In this document: piece after piece, positions 1 to 9,931 of the stretch | Position numbering within the stretch: position 1 is the first letter of the stretch | How the letters are laid out: each line of letters starts with the position of its first letter | The notes under the pieces: generated by a model | Told to the model about the DNA's origin: nothing | Seen by the model: the letters and a program-made list of their open reading frames with translations, nothing else | Databases searched by the model: none | Program-made: the position numbers and the translations under genes | Assembly (NCBI RefSeq): GCF_003573545.1 | Contig: NZ_QWET01000027.1 | Location: forward strand, 1 to 55,087 | Direction: 5' to 3' | DNA: 55,087 nt | Source of the DNA: Mariniphaga sediminis | GTDB taxonomy: Bacteria > Bacteroidota > Bacteroidia > Bacteroidales > Prolixibacteraceae

Positions 1-3000
1 TAGCGGTAGCTGATGTCTGTCCGTCGCTCCAGAGGTAGGAGTATCCACCCCATCCTCCGGTTGGAGTAACAGTGGCTTCACCGTCTGTTCCGCCTACGCA
101 GGTCACCACGTTGTCAAGACTGGTTTCGCAAGAGAGTTCTGTTTCGGGACCTGTAACAGTAATATTTCCAGTTATTGGATCACAATCTCCACTTTCGCTG
201 ACACTCCAGGTATAAGTCCCTGCTGGAATGTTGGTAAAAATTCCGGTCTGGTTTTCGTAAGAATCTAATGTGTAGGTTAGAGGCCCTATTCCTCCAACAG
301 CAGTGATTTCAACTGTTGCTGTTTCTCCATAGCAGACAATTCCATCAGTAACATTGGCTTCTGCCGATTCAAGAGAGCAACAAACTTCAACTTCGATAGT
401 GGTTTGTGCTGTATTCGTGCAGCCGATTCCCCTATCGGTATATGTATAAGAAATACTATACGATCCAGCCCCTGTTGCAGCCGGGTCAAATAACCCGGTT
501 TCGGAAACCCCTGTTCCTGAGAATGTACCACCTTCCGGATTCCCGGTTAATTGGTATGCCTCGCCGGTAGTACAAAATGGTCCTGCCGGAGTAATTGATA
601 CGGTAGGCAGGGCATTGATAACGATAATTATTTCAGATGAGTCTTTACACTCATTCTCGTCAGTATAAACATATTTTATAGTATTGTTGCCAATACTTGC
701 TGTTCCGGGTGTAAATAATCCGGAAGCATCAACTCCGGGACCAGAATAAACTCCACCTGAAGGACTTCCGTCCAGTGATACCGGTTCGGCATCTTCACAG
801 AATGGTCCCACATCAGAAAGAGTGACTGTTGGGCCGGGAATGGCACTTATGGTTGCATTCAGCGGATCCAGTATTTGGCAATCCCCAACTAATGAAACAT
901 CTTTCACCATAATTGAATAGCTTCCGGCAGCCAATCCATCAATGGTAGTTGATGTATTTCCTGCTCCAAACGGAGTCCAGGAGCCACTATTCAATGAAAA
1001 TTCTAATTCGGGTGCTGGAGAGGAAGTCTCTACAGCGATTGTTATATAACCATTGTCATCTCCACAAGTTGCATCAGCAAAATCTGTAATGGAAGCTTCA
1101 AGGCCTTCAATCGTTACATTAAACTGACAAATTGCACTAGCTGGCGTTCCACTTGAAGGAGTGTATACAGCAGTATAAGTAATTAAAGAATCATTTACAA
1201 CCGGGAAAAATCCGGGAACCGGCCCACTAACAACGAAGTCAATTCCGCCGGTACAGCCGTCATCGAAAATAACACCATCAAAGGATATATTGTCGAGGCT
1301 GTTGGCATTTGATCCGGTATCTCCGGAATTCTGATGTACAACAAATTTAAGTCTGTAAATACCACTTTCGTTGTTGTTGGTTGTAAACGTATAAGTTGTT
1401 TGAGCAGCTGTTACAAAATGTGAACCTGCCATCGGCAAATCATTTCCATCGACATCAACCAAATAGAGTTGAATATCGTAATCGCCATCTGTATAGATAA
1501 TATCAATAGAAGCGGGAATGTTTGCTTCAATATAAACATAAGGTGTAATAAGGGTAGGATGTATACTATCTTTATTACTATTGAATAGTTTCATAAACCC
1601 ACCGGAGCCACCCGCTCTGGTTACATAGTTAAAGTCCCAGCAGTCTTTGCCTAACAGATTTTCGTTTAGTTCGAATTGCATATTGAAGTTGCTGTTACTT
1701 CCCGATCCCAAACAATTTAAATTGAAATCCGGGATAGACCAGTTTATGATTTTTCCGAGTTTTCCATCATAAATCATGTCAGCACATTCAATAATGTCGG
1801 TCGGACAGTTAGTGACAGCAATTGGATCGCTGCTAACTGATACATCCACCGAAGCACTGCTAAAGCAAGTTCCATCGCTGGCGGTAACGGTATATAGCCC
1901 ATCGTAAACACTTGTTGCACCCAAAATGGTCGGGTTTTGTTCGGTTGATGTAAATCCATTGGGACCTGTCCAACTCCAGCTAATTGCTTCTCCTCCGGTT
2001 TCATAAAGATGAAGGTTTCCTCCTTCACAAACTGGCGAGTTGCTTTCTGCAACAACATTAAGTTCCGTAGGTTCTGTTACATCAAGGGTTCCGCTTTCTG
2101 GACCGCAACCAAAGGTATCCGTTACACTCCATGAGTAGTTCCCTGCAATAATATTCGTAAATTCTCCTGTGTTGTTGCTTATGCCATTGAATGTATAAGT
2201 GAATGGTTCAACTCCTCCGGAAGCATTAATGAATACTTTTGCAGTGCCTCCGAAACAGTCAATCTCTTCAGTTATTAAAGCTGATGCGGAAATTGGTGTG
2301 GCAGCGTTAATTGTTAAAGGTTCTGTTACATCATTGTCGCAATTTAATCCGTCTGCTTCCCTTACATAAACTGTGTAGTTATCAGCCGCCAGGTTGGCAA
2401 AAATATTGGAACTTTGGAAGTTAGTCCCATCAATGCTGTAAAGAAAGTTTCCTGTTCCGCCGCTTGCTGATATTTCGATTGAACCACTATTGGGATCGTC
2501 ACATCGAACATTTGCGATGCCCACATCATCAATTGATATCGGATCGTGGATCGTCATCGTAACTGATTCATATTCTGTCGTGGCATCGCAGGGACAACTG
2601 ATTGCTATTTTTACGGTGAATGTTTCAAGGTTGTCTGATGTTCCGTCATTAACCGCTTTATAAGGAATAATTACGGAATCTTGTCCTGCTGGTATTGTAA
2701 CTGAATTGGGGAATGGATTTCCGCCAGGAAGGGTAACAATGTCATTTCCATTGGAGAATGATCCTTCAAGTATGAGCGGAAAGGTTATGTCTGCACTGTT
2801 GTCGCTATCTTTTCTTTTTACAACCAATGCATTTTCGCAATTGACGTTATCAGATTCAAAAATGTTTAAGTTATTCACCATTCCACCGCCGATATTATAT
2901 ATACCAGCGCGATCTGAATTAAAACTTCTGGCTTCCAAAAATACTCCGGCATCCCATTTTTGGTCACTGACGTCGGCAATTGCCAGTTTTATATGATAGG

Positions 3001-3955
3001 TTTCACAAGCCTGTACCTCATAAGTTGCTGTGAGGACAACCGTCATTCCATCAAATTGAGTGGTTGGTGAGTTCTCTGCTGAGGTGTAGCTTTTACCGCT
3101 TCCATTATCAATGTAATATGCATCGTTTTGAGCACTACAAGGATAAGGCCCCCTTTCGTTGTAAGAGTAATAAGAGGCATCAGTTGAAGTAAACGGGCCG
3201 TGTATATTATTAATGGTAACGGCAGTGCCATTGGAAAGCTTTGCCAGGTTTACCGAGCCGGATATGCCGGGACCGCTCAAAAAGAAACCAAAAGCATCAT
3301 TGTATTGAGAGCATGCCCACTCGCGGTATTCTTCTGATGCAAAAACATACCGAAATTCCATCGTATTTCCTGCCGGAACAAAATCAAATTCCAAAATCGC
3401 AGCATCATACGAAGTGTGACCTGCAAGATCTTCAAGATCTTTGTCGCGGGCACTTTCAACCATTTCGTCTGTTTTACTCGCAAGGTTGTTGGGGCCTTCT
3501 GCAGAGCTTATTTTTCCTGTTGAAAGAAGAAGTCCTTCTTCAAGGGGAAAATCAGAATTGCCTTTATGAAAATAACCTAACTGCCTGTTACCTGCTGTTG
3601 ATGACCAGTAGTGATCTGACCAATTCCAGGTGGTGTAGCTTTTCGTGTAATATCCAAATTTTACGTTGCTGGCTTTTAAACAGCCAGAAACCAGGATGTT
3701 CTCTACGAGTTGTTGAGGAGAGTAGGTATTGTATTCAGCATTTTCTGCTACCTGTATAGACCCCGAAGGGACTTCTGCCGACTTGAGCATGGGCGTTGCC
3801 TGATAGTCTTCCTTTTGTTCTTCAGGAATACGGACAAAGTCCGAATCATAAGGCTGTGCAAATGCTTGAGTAGCCCATAACAGCATAAGCAAAACACCGA
3901 ACAATCTTCCTGTCGGTGAAAATTTTAATCGCTTGGAAAGTAAAGATTTTTTCAT
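1..3955 (-). CDS. Choice-of-anchor L / SprB-repeat secreted giant protein (3' end outside window)
   Basis: The minus-strand frame stayed open in every stretch I translated from the ATG at 3955 to the window edge, giving about 1318 residues of a longer protein. Residues 1-33 form a Sec signal peptide (basic start, hydrophobic run, cleavage after AFA). Residues of roughly 65-310 match the choice-of-anchor L domain, including the typical FASEEYREW segment. The rest is Ig/PKD-like and SprB-like repeats with recurring pieces such as GGTGTYSG-type turns, ITVTGP and YLWSDGQTSAT, and some HYR-like blocks. Such proteins are usually exported by the type IX system and act as adhesins or gliding-surface proteins; the C-terminal sorting domain would lie outside the window. 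It faces away from the fucosidase genes across a 583-bp gap. The family assignment is good; the ligand is unknown. Confidence 0.8.
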   Translation of the reverse strand, partial: MKKSLLSKRLKFSPTGRLFGVLLMLLWATQAFAQPYDSDFVRIPEEQKEDYQATPMLKSAEVPSGSIQVAENAEYNTYSPQQLVENILVSGCLKASNVKFGYYTKSYTTWNWSDHYWSSTAGNRQLGYFHKGNSDFPLEEGLLLSTGKISSAEGPNNLASKTDEMVESARDKDLEDLAGHTSYDAAILEFDFVPAGNTMEFRYVFASEEYREWACSQYNDAFGFFLSGPGISGSVNLAKLSNGTAVTINNIHGPFTSTDASYYSYNERGPYPCSAQNDAYYIDNGSGKSYTSAENSPTTQFDGMTVVLTATYEVQACETYHIKLAIADVSDQKWDAGVFLEARSFNSDRAGIYNIGGGMVNNLNIFESDNVNCENALVVKRKDSDNSADITFPLILEGSFSNGNDIVTLPGGNPFPNSVTIPAGQDSVIIPYKAVNDGTSDNLETFTVKIAISCPCDATTEYESVTMTIHDPISIDDVGIANVRCDDPNSGSIEISASGGTGNFLYSIDGTNFQSSNIFANLAADNYTVYVREADGLNCDNDVTEPLTINAATPISASALITEEIDCFGGTAKVFINASGGVEPFTYTFNGISNNTGEFTNIIAGNYSWSVTDTFGCGPESGTLDVTEPTELNVVAESNSPVCEGGNLHLYETGGEAISWSWTGPNGFTSTEQNPTILGATSVYDGLYTVTASDGTCFSSASVDVSVSSDPIAVTNCPTDIIECADMIYDGKLGKIINWSIPDFNLNCLGSGSNSNFNMQFELNENLLGKDCWDFNYVTRAGGSGGFMKLFNSNKDSIHPTLITPYVYIEANIPASIDIIYTDGDYDIQLYLVDVDGNDLPMAGSHFVTAAQTTYTFTTNNNESGIYRLKFVVHQNSGDTGSNANSLDNISFDGVIFDDGCTGGIDFVVSGPVPGFFPVVNDSLITYTAVYTPSSGTPASAICQFNVTIEGLEASITDFADATCGDDNGYITIAVETSSPAPELEFSLNSGSWTPFGAGNTSTTIDGLAAGSYSIMVKDVSLVGDCQILDPLNATISAIPGPTVTLSDVGPFCEDAEPVSLDGSPSGGVYSGPGVDASGLFTPGTASIGNNTIKYVYTDENECKDSSEIIIVINALPTVSITPAGPFCTTGEAYQLTGNPEGGTFSGTGVSETGLFDPAATGAGSYSISYTYTDRGIGCTNTAQTTIEVEVCCSLESAEANVTDGIVCYGETATVEITAVGGIGPLTYTLDSYENQTGIFTNIPAGTYTWSVSESGDCDPITGNITVTGPETELSCETSLDNVVTCVGGTDGEATVTPTGGWGGYSYLWSDGQTSATA

Positions 3956-4538
3956 ATCCTTTTGTCTTTAATTGTTAACATCCTCCATTTAGTCATTACA
4001 TATTCAAAGCACAGTGAACCCGATTTATTCAAATCAGTTACACGTAATAATAATTAACCTGGATTGATGAAATTTTGGGAAGGATATTGAAAATAAAAAC
4101 CCCATATTTTTTTATCTTCCCAAATGTTCCAAAAACCCTTTTTTTTGCGTCATCCAATTTATGACGAAAATTTTTAAAAAACAACTTTTTTTTATGTGAT
4201 GTTGCGTCCATACAACTTCATTTTTATTTCTTGTTTCCGTACTTTTCGGATTCTATTATATATTGCAATGAATGTGCCTGTTTGTGTAAGTTGTTCTTAT
4301 TTAGTGTTTTATGAGTGTGTCATTTTTGGTTCTTTGTCTCGATATGGGACATGGTATCTCGTAACGATAAAGTGAAAATTTATTGTTTTTTCGATATTGT
4401 AAAATATATATTTTACATAAGTTTATAATGTGTGGTTTTGATAAATTGAAATCGAATTTTTTGAAATAATTACCCGGTATTGTATTATTCTGTGTATTTT
4501 GGTTCCGAATTTATCATTGTGCCAGTCAATTCTGAATT
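3956..4538. other. 583-bp AT-rich divergent intergenic region
   Basis: This gap separates two divergent genes and has no convincing ORF. It is very AT-rich. It contains a perfect 20-bp palindrome (4398-4417) and, just before the fucosidase gene, a TATTTTGG stretch near 4495-4502 that is one base away from the Bacteroidota -7 consensus TAnnTTTG. Both divergent promoters presumably lie here, but no complete -33/-7 pair with correct spacing was found. Confidence 0.6.
4398..4417. promoter_or_regulatory. Perfect 20-bp palindrome, candidate operator
   Basis: TGTAAAATATATATTTTACA reads the same on both strands with no spacer. It lies about 120 bp before the first fucosidase gene in the divergent gap. 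A perfect palindrome of this length could bind a dimeric regulator. It is all A/T except for the outer G/C, so part of the symmetry could be due to base composition. Confidence 0.35.
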
Positions 4539-5999
4539 ATGAAACTATTATTCTTTTTTTTCGGTGTCATTTTATTCTGTTCCTGTACTTCTCCCGAGCC
4601 TCCCGAACCGGTTCTTCCCGTGCCTTCTGAGCGTCAACTGGCCTGGCATGAATTGGAATTTTATGCCTTTGTTCATTTTAACATGAATACGTTTACGAAT
4701 AAAGAATGGGGATTTGGGGATGAAAGTCCGGAGTCGTTCAATCCGACTGCACTGGATTGCCGCCAGTGGGCGAGAGTTTGCAGTGAGGCCGGAATGAAAG
4801 GAATTATCCTGACTGCCAAACATCATGATGGTTTTTGTCTGTGGCCTTCGGAATATACCGAACATTCAGTAAAGAATTCGCCCTGGAAAAATGGGGAGGG
4901 CGATGTGGTTCGGGAATTGGCTGATGCCTGTAGGGAGTATGGGTTAAAGTTTGGTGTTTACCTTTCTCCCTGGGACCGAAATCATCCTGATTATGGTAAA
5001 CCGGAATATCTGACCTATTACCGTAACCAGTTACGTGAGTTACTGACAAACTATGGCGAAGTGTTTGAAATGTGGTTCGACGGAGCCAATGGAGGAACAG
5101 GCTGGTACGGTGGGGCAAACGAAGAACGGCGCATTGACCAGAAGTCTTATTATGACTGGGAAAATACCTGGAGAATAGTTCGGGAACTTCAACCCGGTGC
5201 CTGTATTTTCAGCGATGCCGGTCCCGATATTCGCTGGGTTGGCAACGAGCAAGGTTGGGCGGGGGAAACCAATTGGTCATTGCTTTACCGCGATGATTTT
5301 ACCCCGGGGCTGGTTTCCGATCGAACATTTTTGCAGCAGGGACAGGAAACCGGGACCCATTGGGTGCCTGCCGAGGTGGATGTATCCATCCGTCCGGGGT
5401 GGTATTACCATCCTTCTGAGGACAATAAGGTAAAGTCGTTAGAGCAATTATTGGATATTTACTATAATTCTGTGGGGCGCAATGCTTCTTTACTCCTGAA
5501 TTTTCCGGTTGATACCAGAGGGCTTATTCATGAAAATGATGTGGAGCAAGTGCTCAAACTCGCCGGAGCATTAAAAGCCGATTTTGCCGTGGACCTGGCC
5601 AGGGAAAACCGGGTAACAGCTACCAATATCAGAGGAAATTCAAGGAAATACAGGGCTGGAAATATAAATGATGGTAACCCGGATACTTATTGGGCTACCG
5701 ATGATAATATTTTAGAAGCATCACTGGAAATTCATTTGGGAACCCCTGCCGAAATAAACCGGGTTTTAATACAGGAAGACATTCGACTGGGGCAACGGGT
5801 TAAAAAGTTTAAGCTTGAGGCACTGGTTGAAAATGAGTGGCAACTGGTAGCGAGTGAAACGACGATTGGAAGAAAACGGATTTTGCGTTTTCCCAATATT
5901 ACCACTTCAAAACTCCGACTGACAATTGAGGATGCAAAAGCCTCTCCGGTTATTACAAATCTCGAGGTTTACAATGCTCCCAACGTTTTGGTTGAATAA
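4539..5999 (+). CDS. Alpha-L-fucosidase, GH29, lipoprotein with C-terminal discoidin-like domain
   Basis: This 486-residue enzyme is predicted to hydrolyse terminal alpha-L-fucose from glycans on the outer or periplasmic face. The N-terminus has a lipoprotein signal ending in FCSC (Cys16). The catalytic TIM barrel covers about residues 30-345, with the family segments FVHFNMNTFTNKEWGFG, AKHHDGFCLWPSEYT and MWFDGANGG. The Asp of the last segment (D181) is the expected nucleophile. Residues of about 350-480 look like an F5/8 type C (discoidin) carbohydrate-binding domain, including the NDGNPDTYWAT segment. It is followed after 30 bp by a second GH29 gene, so the pair is probably co-transcribed and may differ in linkage specificity. 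Family assignment is secure; linkage preference is unknown. Confidence 0.92.
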   Translation: MKLLFFFFGVILFCSCTSPEPPEPVLPVPSERQLAWHELEFYAFVHFNMNTFTNKEWGFGDESPESFNPTALDCRQWARVCSEAGMKGIILTAKHHDGFCLWPSEYTEHSVKNSPWKNGEGDVVRELADACREYGLKFGVYLSPWDRNHPDYGKPEYLTYYRNQLRELLTNYGEVFEMWFDGANGGTGWYGGANEERRIDQKSYYDWENTWRIVRELQPGACIFSDAGPDIRWVGNEQGWAGETNWSLLYRDDFTPGLVSDRTFLQQGQETGTHWVPAEVDVSIRPGWYYHPSEDNKVKSLEQLLDIYYNSVGRNASLLLNFPVDTRGLIHENDVEQVLKLAGALKADFAVDLARENRVTATNIRGNSRKYRAGNINDGNPDTYWATDDNILEASLEIHLGTPAEINRVLIQEDIRLGQRVKKFKLEALVENEWQLVASETTIGRKRILRFPNITTSKLRLTIEDAKASPVITNLEVYNAPNVLVE

Positions 6000-6029
6000 G
6001 CGACGATGTTGAATTAAAATTATATTACA

Positions 6030-7397
6030 ATGAAACGATTACTAATTGCATTACTGTTGACTGCATTTGTTGGTCAAACCGCCTTCTCCCAGAAGAAAAT
6101 ATGGGATGAAACCGAAGCAGAAAAAACCGAACGCCTTGCCTGGTGGACTGATGCCCGTTTTGGCATGTTTATTCACTGGGGATTGTATGCACAGGCCGCC
6201 CGACATGAGTGGGTGAAAAAGCGGGAACGCATTTCCGATGAAGCGTATCAAAAGTATTTTGAGATTTTTAATCCTGACCTTTTTGACCCTTCAGAATGGG
6301 CCAAAAAAGCAAAGGCTGCCGGAATGAAGTATGCCGTTATTACCAGTAAGCATCACGAAGGCTTTTGTATGTTTGAATCGGATTATACTGATTACGATGT
6401 GATGAATACCCCTTACGGGCAGGATATAATTAAAAAATGGGTGGATGCGTTTCGGGCCGAAGGACTTGGTATCGGATTTTATTATTCGCTTATTGACTGG
6501 CACCATCCGGAGTACACCATTGACAGGGTGCATCCGCAGAGCGCCAACACCCAGGAAGAGTATGATGAACTGAATAAAGATCGCGATATGGCCGTTTACC
6601 GCGAATACCTTAAAAACCAGGTACGGGAAATTCTTACCCAATATGGAAAGATTGACATTTTATGGCTCGACTTTTCGTTTCCCGGCGAATTTGGCAAAGG
6701 TTACGAAGATTGGGGCTCGGTGGAACTGATAAAAATGGTGCGGGAACTTCAGCCCGGAATTATTATAAATGACCGTGCCGATCTGAAAGATTATTGGGGA
6801 GGCTGGGATTTTACCACACCGGAACAGTTTAAAGTGGAAAAATGGCCTGAGGTTGACGGAAAGAAAATTCCATGGGAAACTTGTCAGACTTTCTCTGGTT
6901 CCTGGGGATATTACCGCGATGAACATACCTGGAAAGATAAAAAGCAGCTGCTGGTGTTACTTATCGAATCGGTAAGCAAAGGGGGTAATTTATTGTTGAA
7001 TGTAGGTCCTACTGCCAGAGGAACTTTTGATTACCGGGCAGATAAAGCTTTAAATGAAATGGGCGAGTGGATGAAATACAATAGTCCATCGATTTACGGA
7101 TGTACACAGGCACCTGCTGACTTTGAAGCACCGGACAATACGCTCCTTACATACAATCCTGAAACCAACCGGTTATATATTCACTTGCTCGACTACCCGT
7201 TGCAAAATTTCCTGTTGCGTGGTTACAAAGACAAAATTAAATATGCCCAGTTTTTGCACGATGCCTCTGAGCTTAATATTTCTGAGCCACGCGGGCACTG
7301 GATTAAACAGGAAACCGGTGAGAATGATATAAACCTTTTATTGCCGGTTAATAAGCCAAACGTGGAAATTCCGGTTATAGAAGTATTTTTGAAGTAA
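6030..7397 (+). CDS. Alpha-L-fucosidase, GH29, secreted
   Basis: This 455-residue protein is a second GH29 fucosidase. It has a Sec signal peptide (residues 1-20, cleavage after AFS) instead of a lipobox, so it is probably periplasmic or secreted. GH29 segments are clear: RFGMFIHWGLYAQAARHEW, TSKHHEGFCMF and DILWLDFSFPG, whose Asp214 is the predicted nucleophile. The C-terminal part (about 370-455) is a beta-sandwich as is usual in the family; there is no extra binding domain, unlike the neighbour upstream. The two GH29 proteins are clearly different subfamilies rather than a recent duplication. The next gene starts 10 bp downstream, which supports one operon. Confidence 0.93.
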   Translation: MKRLLIALLLTAFVGQTAFSQKKIWDETEAEKTERLAWWTDARFGMFIHWGLYAQAARHEWVKKRERISDEAYQKYFEIFNPDLFDPSEWAKKAKAAGMKYAVITSKHHEGFCMFESDYTDYDVMNTPYGQDIIKKWVDAFRAEGLGIGFYYSLIDWHHPEYTIDRVHPQSANTQEEYDELNKDRDMAVYREYLKNQVREILTQYGKIDILWLDFSFPGEFGKGYEDWGSVELIKMVRELQPGIIINDRADLKDYWGGWDFTTPEQFKVEKWPEVDGKKIPWETCQTFSGSWGYYRDEHTWKDKKQLLVLLIESVSKGGNLLLNVGPTARGTFDYRADKALNEMGEWMKYNSPSIYGCTQAPADFEAPDNTLLTYNPETNRLYIHLLDYPLQNFLLRGYKDKIKYAQFLHDASELNISEPRGHWIKQETGENDINLLLPVNKPNVEIPVIEVFLK

Positions 7398-7407
7398 GTA
7401 TTTTTAT

Positions 7408-8454
7408 ATGAAAGCAGCCGTACTTGAAGCGTACAATCATTTTATTTGGAAAGATGTTCCCACCCCGGAAGTGAAGGAAGGAGAAGTGCTGGTACGAATA
7501 CAGTTTGCCAGTATTTGTGGAACTGATATGCATATTTTTCCGGGAGATTTTCATCCACGAACACCTGTGCCGTTCATCCCCGGGCATGAAATGGGAGGGA
7601 TAGTTGCGGAAGTAGGGGAAGGTGTTTCCGGTTTCGAACCCGGCGATAAAGTGGCTGTTGATCCTATCATCTGGTGTGGTGAATGTCCGGCCTGCCAACG
7701 GAAACACTATCCGGCCTGTCCCCGTTTGAAACTGCTGGGCGTGGATTTGGATGGCGGCTTTGCCGAATACATTTCCGTACCACCGCACATGTTGTTTAAA
7801 ACGGCTCCTCATTTGCCCGACGAGCATGTGGCACTGGTGGAAATTTATGGAATCGGTTTTCATGCCAATAACCGCGCCGGAACGAAAGAAGGCGATACGC
7901 TGGCCATTTGGGGGGCCGGAAGGGTGGGGCAGGTGATTTTACAGGCTGCCCGCACCAAAACCAAAGGAAAGATTTTTTTGGTTGATCCGGCAGAAAACAG
8001 GTTGCAGATAGCCGTTAATCATTATGAAAATGTGATTCCTGTCAATCCAAAAAAAGAAAACCCGGTGGACGCCATCAGGCGGCATACCGAAGGGAATGGG
8101 GTGGATATTGCCTTTGAGGCCGTGGGCCATGCCGAAGAGATAGCAGGTGTTTTCAATCCTGTACGCTGTTGTGTCCAAAGTTTGCGGGGAGGCGGAAGAG
8201 TATGTGTGCTTGGGTTGGGGGACGACCCCGCACCGGTTGTTTTTAAAGAATTAATCTGGAAGGAAGGACATATTATTACGTCCCGGGTAAGCGACGGAGA
8301 ATTTACCGAAGTAATCGGGCATTTGAATGCCGGAAACCTGAAACCGGATGCACTGATTTCAAAAGTGATGCCCGGTTCGGAAATACAAAAGGCATTTGAA
8401 CTGGTGCAGCATGAAAAAGAGAAGTACCTGAAGGTGTTGCTGGATTTTAGGTGA
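7408..8454 (+). CDS. Zinc-dependent medium-chain dehydrogenase (MDR family)
   Basis: This 348-residue cytoplasmic protein belongs to the sorbitol/threonine/galactitol-1-P dehydrogenase branch of zinc MDR enzymes. The catalytic zinc site is seen as CGTDMH and GHEMGG (His-Glu). The structural zinc site is the cluster CGECPACQRKHYPAC (Cx2Cx2Cx7C). A Rossmann NAD(P)-binding segment is present near residues 165-200 (AIWGAGRVGQVILQAA). It begins 10 bp after the second fucosidase, so it may oxidise or reduce a sugar or sugar acid released by the cluster. Fucose dehydrogenase and fructuronate/tagaturonate reductase are possible roles, but the sequence alone does not decide. Confidence 0.85.
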   Translation: MKAAVLEAYNHFIWKDVPTPEVKEGEVLVRIQFASICGTDMHIFPGDFHPRTPVPFIPGHEMGGIVAEVGEGVSGFEPGDKVAVDPIIWCGECPACQRKHYPACPRLKLLGVDLDGGFAEYISVPPHMLFKTAPHLPDEHVALVEIYGIGFHANNRAGTKEGDTLAIWGAGRVGQVILQAARTKTKGKIFLVDPAENRLQIAVNHYENVIPVNPKKENPVDAIRRHTEGNGVDIAFEAVGHAEEIAGVFNPVRCCVQSLRGGGRVCVLGLGDDPAPVVFKELIWKEGHIITSRVSDGEFTEVIGHLNAGNLKPDALISKVMPGSEIQKAFELVQHEKEKYLKVLLDFR

Positions 8455-8533
8455 AAAGAAAAATTCAGGACATCTTTCCGGAAAAGCAACTAAAGCCAGC
8501 TAAGATTGCTCCAGCCGGCATTAAAACTAAATA

Positions 8534-9895
8534 ATGATAACAAAGTCAGATCCCTATATTCGTTCTGCTGAAGGAGTGAAGCCTGCTCCGGCTACTTTTT
8601 TTGGGAAGCTGAAATATCTTGGCCCCGGATTTATTTTGTCCGCATCGGTTGTGGGATCGGGTGAACTCATTTCCACCACCACCCTTGGGGCCAAGGCAGG
8701 TTTTACTACCTTGTGGGTTATTCTTGTCAGTTGCGCAGTAAAAGTGGCGATTCAGCTTGAATTTGGAAAACAGGCTATTCGTACCGGCGAAACAGTATTT
8801 ACCTCACTCAACCGTATCGGGGGTCCCAGGTTTGGCCGCAAACGGATCAACTGGAGCTTATGGACATGGTTTTTTCTCTGGCTTTTTAAGCCTTTGCAAT
8901 TGGGGGGTATTATCGGCGGTGTTGCCATCACATTGAATATGGCTTTCCCTTCCATTAGTATTAATATATTTGCCATAATCGTGGGAATTATTGTGGCCGC
9001 CCTGGTTTTTAAAGGCTACTATTCTTTTATTGAAAAGATGTCGGTGGTATTGATGCTGGTGTTTACACTGTTTACAATTGTTGCGGTATTTATGATTCAG
9101 TATACTCCTTCGGCCTTTTCATTTGCTGATGTGCTCGAAGGGCTCCGTTTTAAGCTTCCTGCTGCCAGCGTGGGGTTTGCTATTGCCGCATTTGGACTCA
9201 CCGGGGTGGGAGGCGATGAAATTGTAGCTTACAACTATTGGTGCCTCGAAAAAGGATATGCCCGGTTTACCGGTCCGCATGAAAATACCGATGAATGGAG
9301 GGAAAGGGCCAAAGGCTGGATTAAAGTAATGAACCTTGATGCTATTTTTTCCATGGTAGTTTATACGCTGGTGACTGCTGCGTTTTATCTGCTGGGGGCT
9401 GCGGTTTTGTACAAGAGCGGAGATATTCCCCGCGGATTTGCCATGATTGAGACTCTTTCAAAGATGTACACCGGGGCCTATGGAGAGTGGGCAAAGAGTT
9501 TCTTTCTGTTCGGGTCGTTTATTGTGTTGTTTTCTACCTTGTTTTCGGCGTTGGCAGCCCGTACCCGTATTTTTTCTGATTTGTTCGGGCAACTGGGCTG
9601 GATTGATTTTTTTAACCGGGAGCAAAGGCGGAAAACAATTGCCATTCTTGCATGGGTCTTCCCCGTTTTGTGGATCATTGCACTGGCGTGGATAAAACTT
9701 CCTGTGTTGATGGTTACCATTGGTGGCATTGTTACTTTTTTTATGCTGCTTATTATTGTTTATGCCGGTCTGCATTTCAGGTACCGGCAACAACAGTTTG
9801 GCCTCGAATCTTCCCGGTTTTATGATATCGCGTTGTGGGTCAGTTGTGTATCTGTTTTTGTTGTAGGTTTTTATGGTGTAGTCTCACTCCTTTAG
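8534..9895 (+). CDS. Nramp-fold transporter without canonical metal-binding motifs
   Basis: This 453-residue protein has about 11 membrane segments and the overall Nramp sequence pattern (GPGFILSASVVGSGELIS at TM1; IAAFGLTGVGGDEIVAYNY at TM6). The canonical Nramp TM1 motif DPGN is replaced by a GSGE-type segment. The TM6 MPH motif, whose Met binds transition metals, is replaced by GVGGDE. It is therefore unlikely to be a normal Mn/Fe importer. It is the last gene of the fucosidase cluster, 79 bp after the dehydrogenase, which hints at transport of another ion or an organic solute. The fold call is fairly safe; the substrate is open. Confidence 0.75.
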   Translation: MITKSDPYIRSAEGVKPAPATFFGKLKYLGPGFILSASVVGSGELISTTTLGAKAGFTTLWVILVSCAVKVAIQLEFGKQAIRTGETVFTSLNRIGGPRFGRKRINWSLWTWFFLWLFKPLQLGGIIGGVAITLNMAFPSISINIFAIIVGIIVAALVFKGYYSFIEKMSVVLMLVFTLFTIVAVFMIQYTPSAFSFADVLEGLRFKLPAASVGFAIAAFGLTGVGGDEIVAYNYWCLEKGYARFTGPHENTDEWRERAKGWIKVMNLDAIFSMVVYTLVTAAFYLLGAAVLYKSGDIPRGFAMIETLSKMYTGAYGEWAKSFFLFGSFIVLFSTLFSALAARTRIFSDLFGQLGWIDFFNREQRRKTIAILAWVFPVLWIIALAWIKLPVLMVTIGGIVTFFMLLIIVYAGLHFRYRQQQFGLESSRFYDIALWVSCVSVFVVGFYGVVSLL

Positions 9896-9931
9896 TATCG
9901 TTAATTATTCCTGAATAACATTCAAATATTT

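Noticed and set aside
3241-3759. Plus-strand ORF of 172 codons
   Set aside because: It lies antisense to the well-supported choice-of-anchor L protein and has no recognisable domain; it is a shadow frame.
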